Shown here in pieces: positions 17,305 through 27,100 of a stretch of DNA of 64,000 nt. The stretch covers positions 1-64,000 of the forward strand of contig JBJMKO010000026.1 of assembly GCA_045805805.1 (NCBI GenBank). The letters run 5' to 3'. Source of the stretch: VRUE01 sp045805805. Lineage in GTDB: Bacteria > Actinomycetota > Thermoleophilia > Solirubrobacterales > 70-9. The notes beneath the pieces were generated by a model. The model saw only the letters and a program-made list of their open reading frames with translations, was not told the origin of the DNA and did not search any database. The translations under genes were made by a program, and so were the position numbers. Position 1 is the first letter of the stretch. The number at the start of each line of letters is the position of its first letter.

Positions 17305-17969
17305 CCGAACGACCGGCGCATGCGGGAGAAAAAGCCCTCGTCGTCCTGCTGGGAGCGCAGGTTGCGCGGCTCGAGGGTTGCCTCGAGCTTCTCCGCCAGC
17401 TCCCGTTGCTCCTCGGAGAGGTCGCTGGGAACGATCACGTGGATGACTATGCGCAGGTCGCCGGGGGGGCCGCCGTTGGCGCCGGGCAGGCCATGGCCTC
17501 GCAGAGCGAACTGAGTGCCGTGCTGAATCCCGGAGGGGAGCTCGATCTCCCGCTCTCCCTCGTGGCTGGGAATCTTCACGCTGGCGCCGAGCATGGCCTG
17601 CACGGCCGAGATTTCCACCGCATGCATGAGATCCTGGCCGCGCATCGGGCCGCGCCGCACCTCAAAGCCGAAGGCGCCACCGAAGACCGCCTGGAAGATG
17701 TCCTCGACCGAGCTGAATCCGGCACCCCCGGGAGGGAAGCCGCCCGAGCGCAGGCCGTCGTGGCCGAACCGGTCATACACCTGGCGCTGCTCAGGATCGG
17801 AGAGCACCTCGTAAGCCTCGGCCGCAGCCTTGAACTTTTCCTCGGCCTCCGGGTCATGGGCGTTGACGTCGGGGTGAAGCTCGCGGGCGAGCCTGCGGAA
17901 GGACCGCTTCAGCTCCGCATCGGAGGCGCCGCGCTGGACGCCGAGGACCTCGTAGTAATCGCGTGGCAT
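17301..17969 (-). CDS. dnaJ: Short DnaJ-type co-chaperone lacking the zinc finger
   Basis: A protein of 222 residues. The J domain (1-68) starts MPRDYYEVLGVQRGASDAEL and has the HPD triad in ELHPDVN. A Gly-rich segment (about 72-100) follows. The next part (RGQDLMHAVEISAVQAMLGA) passes to LPSGIQHGTQFALRGHGLPG and DLRIVIHVIVP, the second C-terminal beta domain. No CxxCxGxG repeats and no first beta domain are present. Classical DnaJ has about 370 residues. The start at 17969 is the only one giving the J domain. It lies between hrcA and prmA, a standard DnaJ place. Confidence 0.92.
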   Translation of the reverse strand: MPRDYYEVLGVQRGASDAELKRSFRRLARELHPDVNAHDPEAEEKFKAAAEAYEVLSDPEQRQVYDRFGHDGLRSGGFPPGGAGFSSVEDIFQAVFGGAFGFEVRRGPMRGQDLMHAVEISAVQAMLGASVKIPSHEGEREIELPSGIQHGTQFALRGHGLPGANGGPPGDLRIVIHVIVPSDLSEEQRELAEKLEATLEPRNLRSQQDDEGFFSRMRRSFG

Positions 17970-17979
17970 CGGGCGCTCG

Positions 17980-19002
17980 TCAGCCGTCGTAGACCGTCTC
18001 GTAGTAGCGCGACAGCTCGCGGGCGGCGCCGCGCACAGAGGCGATCGCGGTCGCGTAGTCCATCCGCAACGGCCCGACCACGCCAACCGCGCCGAGGTTG
18101 CGGTGAGCGAGACCGTAGTTGGCGCCGACGACGCTGACCGAGCGCAGCTCCGGGCGCGGGTTCTCGCCACCGATCCAGAGGAAGACCGAGCGCTGCTCCA
18201 ACGTCGAGCGCAGCATCGAGAGCAGCGAGGCCCGCTCCTCCAGCGCCGTCATCAGCGTGTCCGCGCGGGGAAGGTCGGCCGAGTGGGCGTCGGAGAGCAG
18301 GCGGGAGGCCCCCTCGGTGTAGAGGGTGTCCGCTGACTCCTCTTGCTCGAGCTCGGTGAAGGTGGCGCCAAGCGTGGCGACGAACTCCGCCTCGACGGGT
18401 CCCAGATCCGGATCGGCAAGCCGACCGGCGATCATACGAGCGCCCAACCCCATGCCCGAGAGGGACTCGTTCAGGTAGCTGGAGGCCCACTCGACCAGTC
18501 CGGGATCGACCGGCCCAGGGAAATCGAAGACGCGCTTGGCGACCGCGCCGTTGGAGGCAATCGCCACCGCCATCACACGCCTTGGCTGCAGGCGCAGCAC
18601 CTCGACCCGATGGATCGTCGCCTCGACGGTCTCCGGCGGCGCCGTCACCAGCGCCATCAGGTCGGTCACCTGCGCAAGAGCAGCCGTCGTCTCGCGCATA
18701 GCCGCGTCGATCTCCCGCCGCAGCTTCAGTTCCACGCCCGCCTCGGCTGGCGGGCCCCCGGCGGCCATCATCAGGTCGACGTGATGGCGATAGCCCAACT
18801 CCGTCGGCACCCGCCCAGCGGACGTATGGGGATGCATCAGATACCCGGCAGCCTCCAGAGCCGCCAGCTCCGCCCGCACGGTGGATGCTCCCCACTCAAT
18901 CTCCCCACGCTCCGCAAGCTCTTTAGAGGGCACGGGCTTCCCCGACGCCAAGTACGCGTCGACCACAAGCCTGAGAATGAGCTCTTGCCGCGGCGAAAGC
19001 AT
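17980..19002 (-). CDS. hrcA: Heat-inducible transcription repressor HrcA
   Basis: It represses chaperone operons by binding CIRCE sites and is controlled by GroEL. The protein has 340 residues. The winged helix (about 1-75) has LVVDAYLASGKPVPSKELAE and MHPHTSAGRVPTELGYRHHV. The dimerisation and GAF-like regions follow, with WIGGENPRPELRSVSVVGANY and VVGPLRMDYATAIA near the end. I see no TTAGCACTC-type CIRCE box upstream in the window. It heads the hrcA-dnaJ-prmA operon. Confidence 0.95.
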   Translation of the reverse strand: MLSPRQELILRLVVDAYLASGKPVPSKELAERGEIEWGASTVRAELAALEAAGYLMHPHTSAGRVPTELGYRHHVDLMMAAGGPPAEAGVELKLRREIDAAMRETTAALAQVTDLMALVTAPPETVEATIHRVEVLRLQPRRVMAVAIASNGAVAKRVFDFPGPVDPGLVEWASSYLNESLSGMGLGARMIAGRLADPDLGPVEAEFVATLGATFTELEQEESADTLYTEGASRLLSDAHSADLPRADTLMTALEERASLLSMLRSTLEQRSVFLWIGGENPRPELRSVSVVGANYGLAHRNLGAVGVVGPLRMDYATAIASVRGAARELSRYYETVYDG

Positions 19003-19018
19003 GCCTTGGAGTCTAGGA

Positions 19019-19096
19019 GGACCGCCGGGTGACCCCTCCCAAAACACTCAAGCGCGGCTCCTGCCGCGCGTTTTGGGAGGGGTCACCCGGCGGTCC
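19019..19096. repeat. Family A foldback repeat between MaoC gene and hrcA
   Basis: The outer locus-specific arms are GGACCGCCGGGTGA and TCACCCGGCGGTCC. The inner shared core is CCCCTCCCAAAACACTCAAG, then the tip GCGCGGCTCCTGCCGCGC, then GTTTTGGGAGGGG. It ends six bases after the stop of the dehydratase gene (19103) on the minus strand. Confidence 0.92.
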
Positions 19097-19102
19097 CTAC
19101 GC

Positions 19103-19495
19103 CTACAGCTGAATTTCAGCCTCGGCGTTGCGAATCGTCTGGTTGTCGCCCTGAGCAGCCACGGTATCGATGATGGCGCGGTCGCCCTCGATGGACTTCA
19201 CGGTGCCGGTCACAACGATCTCGGTCTCGGGAGCTCCCATGCCACGGAACTGCACGGAGAGCCTCCTGAGCTTTCGCGGGTCCCCACCAGCCACGTCAGT
19301 GGCGGCACGGGCAACGAGTCCCATCATGTAGAGGCCGTGGAGGATCGTGTTCGGCAAGCCGACGGCCTTGGCGAACTCAGGGTCGATGTGGATTGGGTTG
19401 AAGTCGCCCGAGGCGCCCGCGTAGCGATGCGGCAGGTACTTGTCCGGCGTCACCCGCAGCTCGGGGATCGCGTCTCCCACGTTCAAACCTGCCAT
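19103..19495 (-). CDS. MaoC-like dehydratase, HadB-type subunit
   Basis: A 130-residue hot-dog protein. The hydratase-2 signature is visible: YAGASGDFNPIHIDPEFAKA, with the catalytic Asp and His, then TILHGLYMMGLVARAA. It pairs with the next gene, whose fold half lacks this motif, as in mycobacterial HadA-HadB (3R)-hydroxyacyl-ACP dehydratases of fatty acid elongation. A single base separates the two genes. Confidence 0.88.
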   Translation of the reverse strand: MAGLNVGDAIPELRVTPDKYLPHRYAGASGDFNPIHIDPEFAKAVGLPNTILHGLYMMGLVARAATDVAGGDPRKLRRLSVQFRGMGAPETEIVVTGTVKSIEGDRAIIDTVAAQGDNQTIRNAEAEIQL

Positions 19496-19496
19496 C

Positions 19497-19937
19497 TCAG
19501 ACCCCCCTCACGATGTTGGTCCAGGTGCCTTTGACGACCTCGGCCCCATCCTGATTGACCGAACGCGTCTCGAAGACATAGAAGCCCTTGCCGTCCTTCT
19601 CGAAGATCTCCAGGCACTTGGCCGTGGTCGTGATCTCATCGCCCGAGCAGGCCGGCTCGCCCCACTCGAACTCCTGGCCGCCGTGCACCATCGCGGCAAA
19701 GTTCATCCCCACCTCGGGATCGAACATCGCCGGCCCCAGCGCCGGGGCGCTGTAGACGACGCAGAACATCGGCGGCGCGACGACGTCGCGATAGCCGGCC
19801 GCCATGGCCGCGTCGCGATCGAGATGGACCGGGTTGTCGAGCCCGATCGCACGCGCGTACTCGCCGATCTTCTCCTTGCCCACCTCATATGTCGTGGCGG
19901 GCCATTCCTTGCCTATTGCCTCAGTCTTGATGCTCAT
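19497..19937 (-). CDS. FAS1-like MaoC N-terminal dehydratase, HadA-type subunit
   Basis: A 146-residue hot-dog subunit without the full catalytic Asp-His motif. Visible family segments are YEVGKEKIGEYARAIG, VVAPPMFCVVYS, VHGGQEFEWGEPACSGDEI and the C-terminal VFETRSVNQDGAEVVKGTWT. In mycobacteria such subunits hold the acyl chain, while HadB carries catalysis. It probably acts in fatty acid elongation or a related hydroxyacyl dehydration. Confidence 0.88.
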   Translation of the reverse strand: MSIKTEAIGKEWPATTYEVGKEKIGEYARAIGLDNPVHLDRDAAMAAGYRDVVAPPMFCVVYSAPALGPAMFDPEVGMNFAAMVHGGQEFEWGEPACSGDEITTTAKCLEIFEKDGKGFYVFETRSVNQDGAEVVKGTWTNIVRGV

Positions 19938-19967
19938 AGCGGCGGCAGTCTAGAGGGGGCCGAGGAA

Positions 19968-20041
19968 AGAGGGTCGGGCACCCCTCCCAAAACACTCAAG
20001 CGCGGCTCCCGCCGCGCGTTTTGGGAGGGGTGCCCGACCCT

Positions 20042-20043
<2 letters not shown>
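19968..20043. repeat. Family A foldback repeat after lepA
   Basis: The outer arms AGAGGGTCGGGCA / TGCCCGACCCTCT enclose the shared core. The right outer arm ends in the lepA stop codon (20042-20044). The arm sequence partly matches that of the copy at 1-50, so these two may be the most closely related copies. Confidence 0.92.
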
Positions 20044-21835
<1,792 letters not shown>

Positions 21836-21881
21836 GGGCGGGGGCGGAGTATGACCTGCGTATTGGCTGGGCGGGTCCTGT

Positions 21882-21954
21882 CGCGGCGGCCCTCCCCCAT
21901 GTGCTCGGACGCCGCAAAGCGGCGCCCTGCGCTATGGGGGACCCCCGCCACCGC
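21882..21954. repeat. Imperfect foldback between membrane protein gene and lepA
   Basis: The left arm CGCGGCGGCCCTCCCCCAT pairs imperfectly with ATGGGGGACCCCCGCCACCG to the right. An inner hairpin CGCCGCAAAGCGGCG sits between them. It is located in the 199-base gap 3' of the large membrane protein gene and 5' of lepA. Apart from this the gap shows no gene. Confidence 0.65.
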
Positions 21955-22034
21955 GCCACCCGCCAGAGAAGCGCTGAACGTTTCAGCCCCGACGGATCAG
22001 TCGAAAGCTGGGATCGCCCAGATCCCTTTTCTCC

Positions 22035-24155
22035 TCAGCGGGGACAGGACGAAGCGGGGAGCTTGCCTTGAAGCCGGAATACGACTGTGGGGGGCTTGCG
22101 GAGGACGACCTTTGTGCCGGGGGCCTTGGTCCAGCGGGCCGTAGGTGGGTATGGGGGCTTGCCTGGTTCTATGCGGTCTCGGGTGGTTATCGCGTAGTCG
22201 TATTTGCCGGCGTTTAGGAGGCGGCGCCAGGATTGGCATGTGGTGGGGGCTGTGAAGCCGCCGTGGGGTTGTTGTACGCCTATGTAGTCGACGTGGTTGG
22301 TCAGGTCCTTGCCGTAGAGGGGGTACTGGCGGGTGCTGGTGGTGGCTATGCGGGCGGCGGTGATTCCCTGGGCCCACTTGAAGGCGGCGTTGAGGCCCGG
22401 GGTGGTGAAGGCAGGACTCTCGTAGCGGTGCTGGAGGTAGCGGCGCTGGACCGGGTAGCCGATAGCCGCGACGAGGAAGACTCCCAGCGCAACGATCCCA
22501 ACCTGCCAGCCGTGACGAGACGCCGATTTTCCATGCCATAGATGGAAAATTGGCGTCTCGTTCCCCAAGCGGGCGATGTGATGTCGCACCTGCCGGGTTA
22601 CAGGCAGGAGCGCGAGGCCGAGGACCAGGGCTGGGGTCAGGTAGCGGAGACCGGACTCGAAGCCGTGGGGGGAGCCGTCTGGGCCGGAGGCTGAGGTTGG
22701 GGCGACCAGCCAGGCCAGGACGGCGGCCAGGCCGACCAGGCCCGCCACGCGCTGGACGGGACCGGCGCGGCGGCCGAGGCAGAGGAGCAGGCCCGCCAGA
22801 GCGAGGGCGCCGAGCACGGGCCAGAAGATCGTCAGACCGTGGTGGAGGCCGGGAAGAAGCCAGTCCGACCAGACCGAGCCGTCGGTCAGGTAGCCGAAGA
22901 CGCTGTGACCTTCGCGCCCACCCAGTGCCTGCTCCGGAGCGGGCAGCGTGATCGGGCCGAGGTGCTTGACCCACGGCAGCGGGTTGCCGGTGTGGACGAG
23001 GTTGCGCAGATACCAGTAGCCGCCGCCGGCAAGTGCGGCGAGGCCGGTCGCGGCAAGCGCTCGCCACCTGCCTCCTCGGGGCGCGGTCAGGACGAGGCCG
23101 ATCACGAGGACTCCCGCGGGCAGTAGGAAGTTGAGCTTGGTCCCGGCCGCCAGCCCGGCGGCCAGCCCGGCGACGACCAGGGCCCCGGTCGAGAGGCCGC
23201 TGTCGGCTCCGGCCGACTTGCCGCGATGCGCCTCCGATACCCCCCACTCCGACTCGATCTCACCGACACTCGTTCCGTCGGGATCCGACCGCGTCGCCAC
23301 CCAGGCGTTCAGGGCAACAGCAACAGCAGCAAGTAGGAAGAAGATCCCGACGATGTCGTTTCGCGCCTCGCCGGCTTGGTCACTCAGGGCCGGAACGCTC
23401 AACGCCACCGCGGTGAGCGCCAGCGAGATCGGCGCCACCCTGTACGGCCGCCCGATGCACCACCCGGCAACCAAGCAACCGACGAACCAGCCGAGATTAA
23501 GCAGCGGCGAAAGTAGATCCCGATCAAAAGCAACCATCCCAACCGCATGAAGCACTTCCGAATTCGCCGGATAGAACCAGGCCAGGAACTGCGGCGCGAT
23601 GAAGTGCAAGCTCCACGTATCGCCACTCTGGAAGAACCCGGCAGCGAACGTCCCGTGGTACCAGGTCGAATCGAACCCGGTCATCCCGGTCGACAGCTTC
23701 GGCTTGACATCCAGCCCGAACTTGATGGTCGCCACCGCGGCGATTGCCAAGGCAATCAGAGCGGAAAGAGATGGAGGGCGGGGGGGTCCCTCCGTCTTGC
23801 TGGGTTTTTCGCCAGGGAAGGTCGGGGTCGATGGCGAGCGTCGCCGGGGCGAAAAACAGGACGCCGCTGCGCCGGAGGGACCCCCCCGCCCTCCTCCCAC
23901 AGTCAGCCAGAGGCCCGCTCCCACGAGGAGAACCACAGCCAGATATGGGATGGGCTTGAAGGCGCCAAAGCTGCCAAGCAGCTCGGCTACCCAAAGCAGA
24001 AGAGCAAGGGTGAGCACAGAGGTTGCAAGGTGCGCGGATGTGCCCTGAAGCTCACCGACCAGCTTCCGGCGCATCGATCCCCCTCCGAGCCACGCAAACC
24101 CCGTGAGCAAGAAGATCTCGATGACCCCGAGGAGATAGTGGCCGGGACCCAGCAT
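22035..24155 (-). CDS. Large polytopic membrane protein, GT-C-like
   Basis: A protein of 706 residues with an estimated ten or more membrane spans, e.g. AIALAIAAVATIKFGL and LAATGLAALAGGGYWYLRNL. A large loop has FDSTWYHGTFAAGFFQSGDT and PQFLAWFYPANSEVLHAVGM. The layout, with an early outside loop holding acidic and aromatic residues and a soluble C-terminus, resembles GT-C glycosyltransferases or dolichyl-phosphate mannosyltransferase relatives. I cannot name a substrate. Two foldback repeats are inserted in frame at 22516-22560 and 23773-23894. It lies one base downstream of the murJ stop, so it may be coupled to lipid-linked sugar traffic. Confidence 0.7.
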   Translation of the reverse strand: MLGPGHYLLGVIEIFLLTGFAWLGGGSMRRKLVGELQGTSAHLATSVLTLALLLWVAELLGSFGAFKPIPYLAVVLLVGAGLWLTVGGGRGGPSGAAASCFSPRRRSPSTPTFPGEKPSKTEGPPRPPSLSALIALAIAAVATIKFGLDVKPKLSTGMTGFDSTWYHGTFAAGFFQSGDTWSLHFIAPQFLAWFYPANSEVLHAVGMVAFDRDLLSPLLNLGWFVGCLVAGWCIGRPYRVAPISLALTAVALSVPALSDQAGEARNDIVGIFFLLAAVAVALNAWVATRSDPDGTSVGEIESEWGVSEAHRGKSAGADSGLSTGALVVAGLAAGLAAGTKLNFLLPAGVLVIGLVLTAPRGGRWRALAATGLAALAGGGYWYLRNLVHTGNPLPWVKHLGPITLPAPEQALGGREGHSVFGYLTDGSVWSDWLLPGLHHGLTIFWPVLGALALAGLLLCLGRRAGPVQRVAGLVGLAAVLAWLVAPTSASGPDGSPHGFESGLRYLTPALVLGLALLPVTRQVRHHIARLGNETPIFHLWHGKSASRHGWQVGIVALGVFLVAAIGYPVQRRYLQHRYESPAFTTPGLNAAFKWAQGITAARIATTSTRQYPLYGKDLTNHVDYIGVQQPHGGFTAPTTCQSWRRLLNAGKYDYAITTRDRIEPGKPPYPPTARWTKAPGTKVVLRKPPTVVFRLQGKLPASSCPR
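22516..22560. repeat. 19-bp-arm foldback inside the membrane protein gene
   Basis: The arms CGAGACGCCGATTTTCCAT (22516-22534) and ATGGAAAATTGGCGTCTCG (22542-22560) pair with one G-T mismatch over a 7-base loop. In protein it reads ETPIFHLWHGKSASR, between two membrane segments, and does not break the frame. Confidence 0.88.
23773..23894. repeat. Long nested foldback inside the membrane protein gene
   Basis: The arms GGAGGGCGGGGGGGTCCCTC (23773 onward, 22 bases to 23794) and their complement (23873-23894) are perfect. A nested pair, GGGTTTTTCGCC and GGCGAAAAAC, lies inside. The element adds about 40 Pro/Ser/Arg-rich residues between two hydrophobic segments without interrupting the frame. Confidence 0.9.
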
Positions 24156-25808
24156 CTAGCGACGGCGGACGAGGCGCAAGATCTGGTCGAGCTCGGCGAT
24201 TCGGAGCAAGCGCGCCAAGCCCAGGTAGACGAGCCCGCCGAGGCCCAATGCGGCGCCGAGCGAGACGATCTGCCCCCCGAGCCCGCGCCCGAGGACGTTG
24301 TCGAGCAGGTCCCAGGTGCCGAAGGAAACCGCGGCCAGGGCCGCTGCCGCGATCGTGATCTTGGTCGCCGTGGCAAACAGCCGCCCGAGCTCGAGGCCGT
24401 CGAACTCGCGGCGCAGGACCACCGCCTGCGCGACCACCGCGGCCGTCGTGCCGATCCCGGTCCCGGCGACGATGCCGCCGGTGCCGAAGGGCTTGTAGAG
24501 GGCGAGGGCGGCGAGGGCCGAGACGGCGAGGTCGAAGCCGGCGAGGCCGGTTGCCATCCAGGGCCGCTGCAGGCTGAAGAAGGTGCGGGTCTGGAGCAGG
24601 TAGAGGCCGTTGGTGGGCAGCGAGAAGGCAAACCAGAAGAGGGCGGTCGCGACCAGCGTGGTCTGCTCGGGGGTGAACTCGCCGCGCTGGTAGATGAGGC
24701 GGATCATCGGATCGGAGAGAACCAGCACGGCAGCCCCGGCCGGGATCAGGACGAAGAGGATCTGGCGCATGCCGTTGGCCATCGTCGCGCGCAGGTTCTC
24801 CATCTCGCCGCGGGCGGCGAAGCGGGCCAGGGTCGGGAAGAGCACCGTCGCGACCGCCACCGAGAAGACGCCCTGCGGCAGCTGGTAGATGCGGAAGGCC
24901 TTGTCGATCGCCGCCGGCGACTGGTCGCTGACGAGGCTGCCGAAGAGGCTGTTGACCAGCATGTTGAAGTTGATCAGGCCGAGGCTGATCGTCACCGGCA
25001 GCATCAACAGCAGTACCCGGCGCACGTCGCGGTTGCGCCACTCGAAGCTCCATTCGAACTTGAACGGCGTGTTGCGCAGGTCGAAGACCGGGATCAGCAG
25101 CTGGACCAGGGTGCCGAGCAGGATGCCGATCGCGTAGGCGTAGATGCGGTTCTGGCCATGGAAGGCCGGGGTGAGGAAGATCGTCACCGCGATGATCGTC
25201 AGGTTCCAGAACAGCGGCGAGATCGCGAAGGCGCCGAAGCGGTCGTAGCTGTTGAGGACGCCGACGACGACGCCGCTGACCCCGAGCAGGATCAGGATCG
25301 GGAAGAGGACCTGGGAGAGGGTGATCGTCAGGCTGAGGATCTCGCCCTCGAAGCCGGGAGCGAAGAGCGGCATCAGGACCGGTGCGATCAGCACGAAGAG
25401 CGCCGTGATCGCGCCGAGGACGAGCGTTACCAGCAGCAGCAGGGTCGAGGCGAGCCGGAACGCCTCGCGGTAGTTCTTCTTCTCCAGCTGCTCGGTGAAG
25501 ATCGGCACGAAAGCGGGCTGCAGAGCCGCGTCGGCGAAGAGCGCACGAACCAGGTTGGGGACCTGGAAGGCGATCGTGAAAGCCGACATCGGTCCGTAGA
25601 TGCCGTAGTAGGAGGCGGCGACTATCTCGCGGACGAGCCCAGCGATCCGCGAGGCGGCCGTCGCGATCGAGAAGAAGGCAGTCGAGCGGGCGATCCGACC
25701 GGGCCTCGGCTCGGGCGTGGGTTCCTCCCCCTGGTCGATCGTCTCGGCGGTGCGCAGCGCGGCGTCCGCATCGATGTTGCGCCCATCCGGCGTCTCGGGG
25801 GTCTCCAA
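24156..25808 (-). CDS. murJ: Lipid II flippase MurJ
   Basis: A MOP-superfamily membrane protein that moves lipid II across the membrane. The protein has 550 residues with about 14 hydrophobic segments. Family landmarks are FFSIATAASRIAGLVREIVA and ALFADAALQPAFVPIFTEQ. Later ones are LPQGVFSVAVATVLFPTLARF and SLPTNGLYLLQTRTFFSLQR. A 45-residue cytosolic N-terminal tail precedes the first span. It starts 35 bases from rpsT on the opposite strand. Confidence 0.95.
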   Translation of the reverse strand: METPETPDGRNIDADAALRTAETIDQGEEPTPEPRPGRIARSTAFFSIATAASRIAGLVREIVAASYYGIYGPMSAFTIAFQVPNLVRALFADAALQPAFVPIFTEQLEKKNYREAFRLASTLLLLVTLVLGAITALFVLIAPVLMPLFAPGFEGEILSLTITLSQVLFPILILLGVSGVVVGVLNSYDRFGAFAISPLFWNLTIIAVTIFLTPAFHGQNRIYAYAIGILLGTLVQLLIPVFDLRNTPFKFEWSFEWRNRDVRRVLLLMLPVTISLGLINFNMLVNSLFGSLVSDQSPAAIDKAFRIYQLPQGVFSVAVATVLFPTLARFAARGEMENLRATMANGMRQILFVLIPAGAAVLVLSDPMIRLIYQRGEFTPEQTTLVATALFWFAFSLPTNGLYLLQTRTFFSLQRPWMATGLAGFDLAVSALAALALYKPFGTGGIVAGTGIGTTAAVVAQAVVLRREFDGLELGRLFATATKITIAAAALAAVSFGTWDLLDNVLGRGLGGQIVSLGAALGLGGLVYLGLARLLRIAELDQILRLVRRR

Positions 25809-25824
25809 TACCTATCTCACTCGC

Positions 25825-25830
25825 TATAGT
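25825..25830 (+). promoter_or_regulatory. Candidate -10 box of rpsT
   Basis: TATAGT lies 12 bases before the rpsT ATG, in the 34-base gap to the divergent murJ. No convincing -35 hexamer is visible at 16-18 bases. If it is used, the leader is only a few bases long. Confidence 0.35.
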
Positions 25831-25842
25831 CGGCCGCCGCGA

Positions 25843-26112
25843 ATGGCCAACATAGCCTCACAGAAGAAGCGGATCCTACGCAGCGAGCGCGAGCGGACGG
25901 AGAACCGCCTGCTCACCAGCACGGTGAAGACCCACTTCCGCCGCCTGGAAAGCGCGGTCGAGGAGGGCGACGCGAGCAAGGTCGGAGCCGAGCACCGCGC
26001 GCTGGTCTCCAAGATCGACAAGGCCGTGCAGAAGGGCGCCATGCACAAGAACACCGGCGCCCGCAAGAAGTCGAAAGCGGCACGCACCGCCGCGGCGCCC
26101 GCAAGCAGCTAA
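25843..26112 (+). CDS. rpsT: 30S ribosomal protein S20
   Basis: An 89-residue basic helical protein that binds 16S rRNA. It starts MANIASQKKRILRSERERTE, the usual S20 opening, which fixes the ATG at 25843. The three-helix pattern continues through TVKTHFRRLES and LVSKIDKAVQKGAMHKNTGARKK. The tail is Ala-rich. Its stop overlaps that of holA by four bases, convergent. Confidence 0.97.
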   Translation: MANIASQKKRILRSERERTENRLLTSTVKTHFRRLESAVEEGDASKVGAEHRALVSKIDKAVQKGAMHKNTGARKKSKAARTAAAPASS

Positions 26113-27089
26113 GCAGCTGCTCCCGCGGCTTTTCTCAGCGCGAGGGTCAGCGCCAGCTCGTCGCCGTAGTCAGCGCCGCCGCGACACCAGACCTCCAGAT
26201 CGGCAAGGGCGATCGTCGCCTCATGAAGGTCGTCAAGGCTTGTTTGGCCGAGCCGGGCGACCAGCTGCTTAGCCGCGTAGGGGTGCATCCTCAGGCCGGA
26301 CTCGACCTGCTTTGGTGACACCCCCTCCTCCAGCTGGGCCACCGCAGCGGAGGCCTTGCGCAGGCGCGAAGCGAGGCCGTAGATCAGCCCGGTCACGTTC
26401 TCGCCTTGGGAGACGAGCCGCTCGGCGATCGAAGCCGCCTTGATGGGATCGCGTTCCAGCAGGGCATCGGAGAGAGCCCAGACCGCGGCTTCGGAGGTAT
26501 CGGAGACCATCGCGTCCAGATCGGCGGCTCCGACCTGTCCCCCGTCCCCGGCCCACAGCGCCAGGCGCTCGAGCTCATTGCGCAAGCGCACCGGGTTGGC
26601 CCCCATGCGGTCGACGAGGATGCGGGCCGCGGCCGGCTCGAGGGCGAAGCCGAGCCGCTTGGCATCCCCGACAAGCAGGCGCGGCATGTCGCGCGCCTTC
26701 GGCGCCTCGAACTCGTGGATCTCCCCGCCCGCCGCCTTGACGGCCTTGGACAGCTTCGCCGGCGCCTTTGCGCGGGAGATCAGGACCACGGTCAGGTCGG
26801 GTGGCAGGACAGCGAGCGCCGCGACAACCGCGTCGAGCTGCTTGTCGCGCCAGCGCTCCACTCCGTCGGCGAGCAGGTAGCGGCGGGCCTCGGTCAGGGA
26901 CATCGCCGGGATGCCGGCCAGCAGCGCCTCGTGATCGGGCGCGCCCCTGCCCTCGCTCGGCTCGAAGACCTCCAGGGCACCGGCCCCGCCGTCTCCTTCG
27001 GCCCTCGCCCTCAACCTGGAGCGGGTCGCGTCGATCTTGGCCTGGTCGGTACCGGCGATCAGGTAAAGCGCTGCCAAGTCCTCGGCCAT
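26109..27089 (-). CDS. holA: DNA polymerase III delta subunit
   Basis: The clamp-loader subunit that opens the beta clamp. The protein has 326 residues. Features are LYLIAGTDQAKIDATRSRL at the N-terminus, VVLISRAKAPAKLSKAVKA, LRNELERLALWAGDGGQVGA and a helical collar domain ending in LADLEVWCRGGADYGDELAL. The adjacency to rpsT is a classic pairing in many bacteria. Confidence 0.93.
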   Translation of the reverse strand: MAEDLAALYLIAGTDQAKIDATRSRLRARAEGDGGAGALEVFEPSEGRGAPDHEALLAGIPAMSLTEARRYLLADGVERWRDKQLDAVVAALAVLPPDLTVVLISRAKAPAKLSKAVKAAGGEIHEFEAPKARDMPRLLVGDAKRLGFALEPAAARILVDRMGANPVRLRNELERLALWAGDGGQVGAADLDAMVSDTSEAAVWALSDALLERDPIKAASIAERLVSQGENVTGLIYGLASRLRKASAAVAQLEEGVSPKQVESGLRMHPYAAKQLVARLGQTSLDDLHEATIALADLEVWCRGGADYGDELALTLALRKAAGAAA

Positions 27090-27100
27090 CGCGGCCGAGT

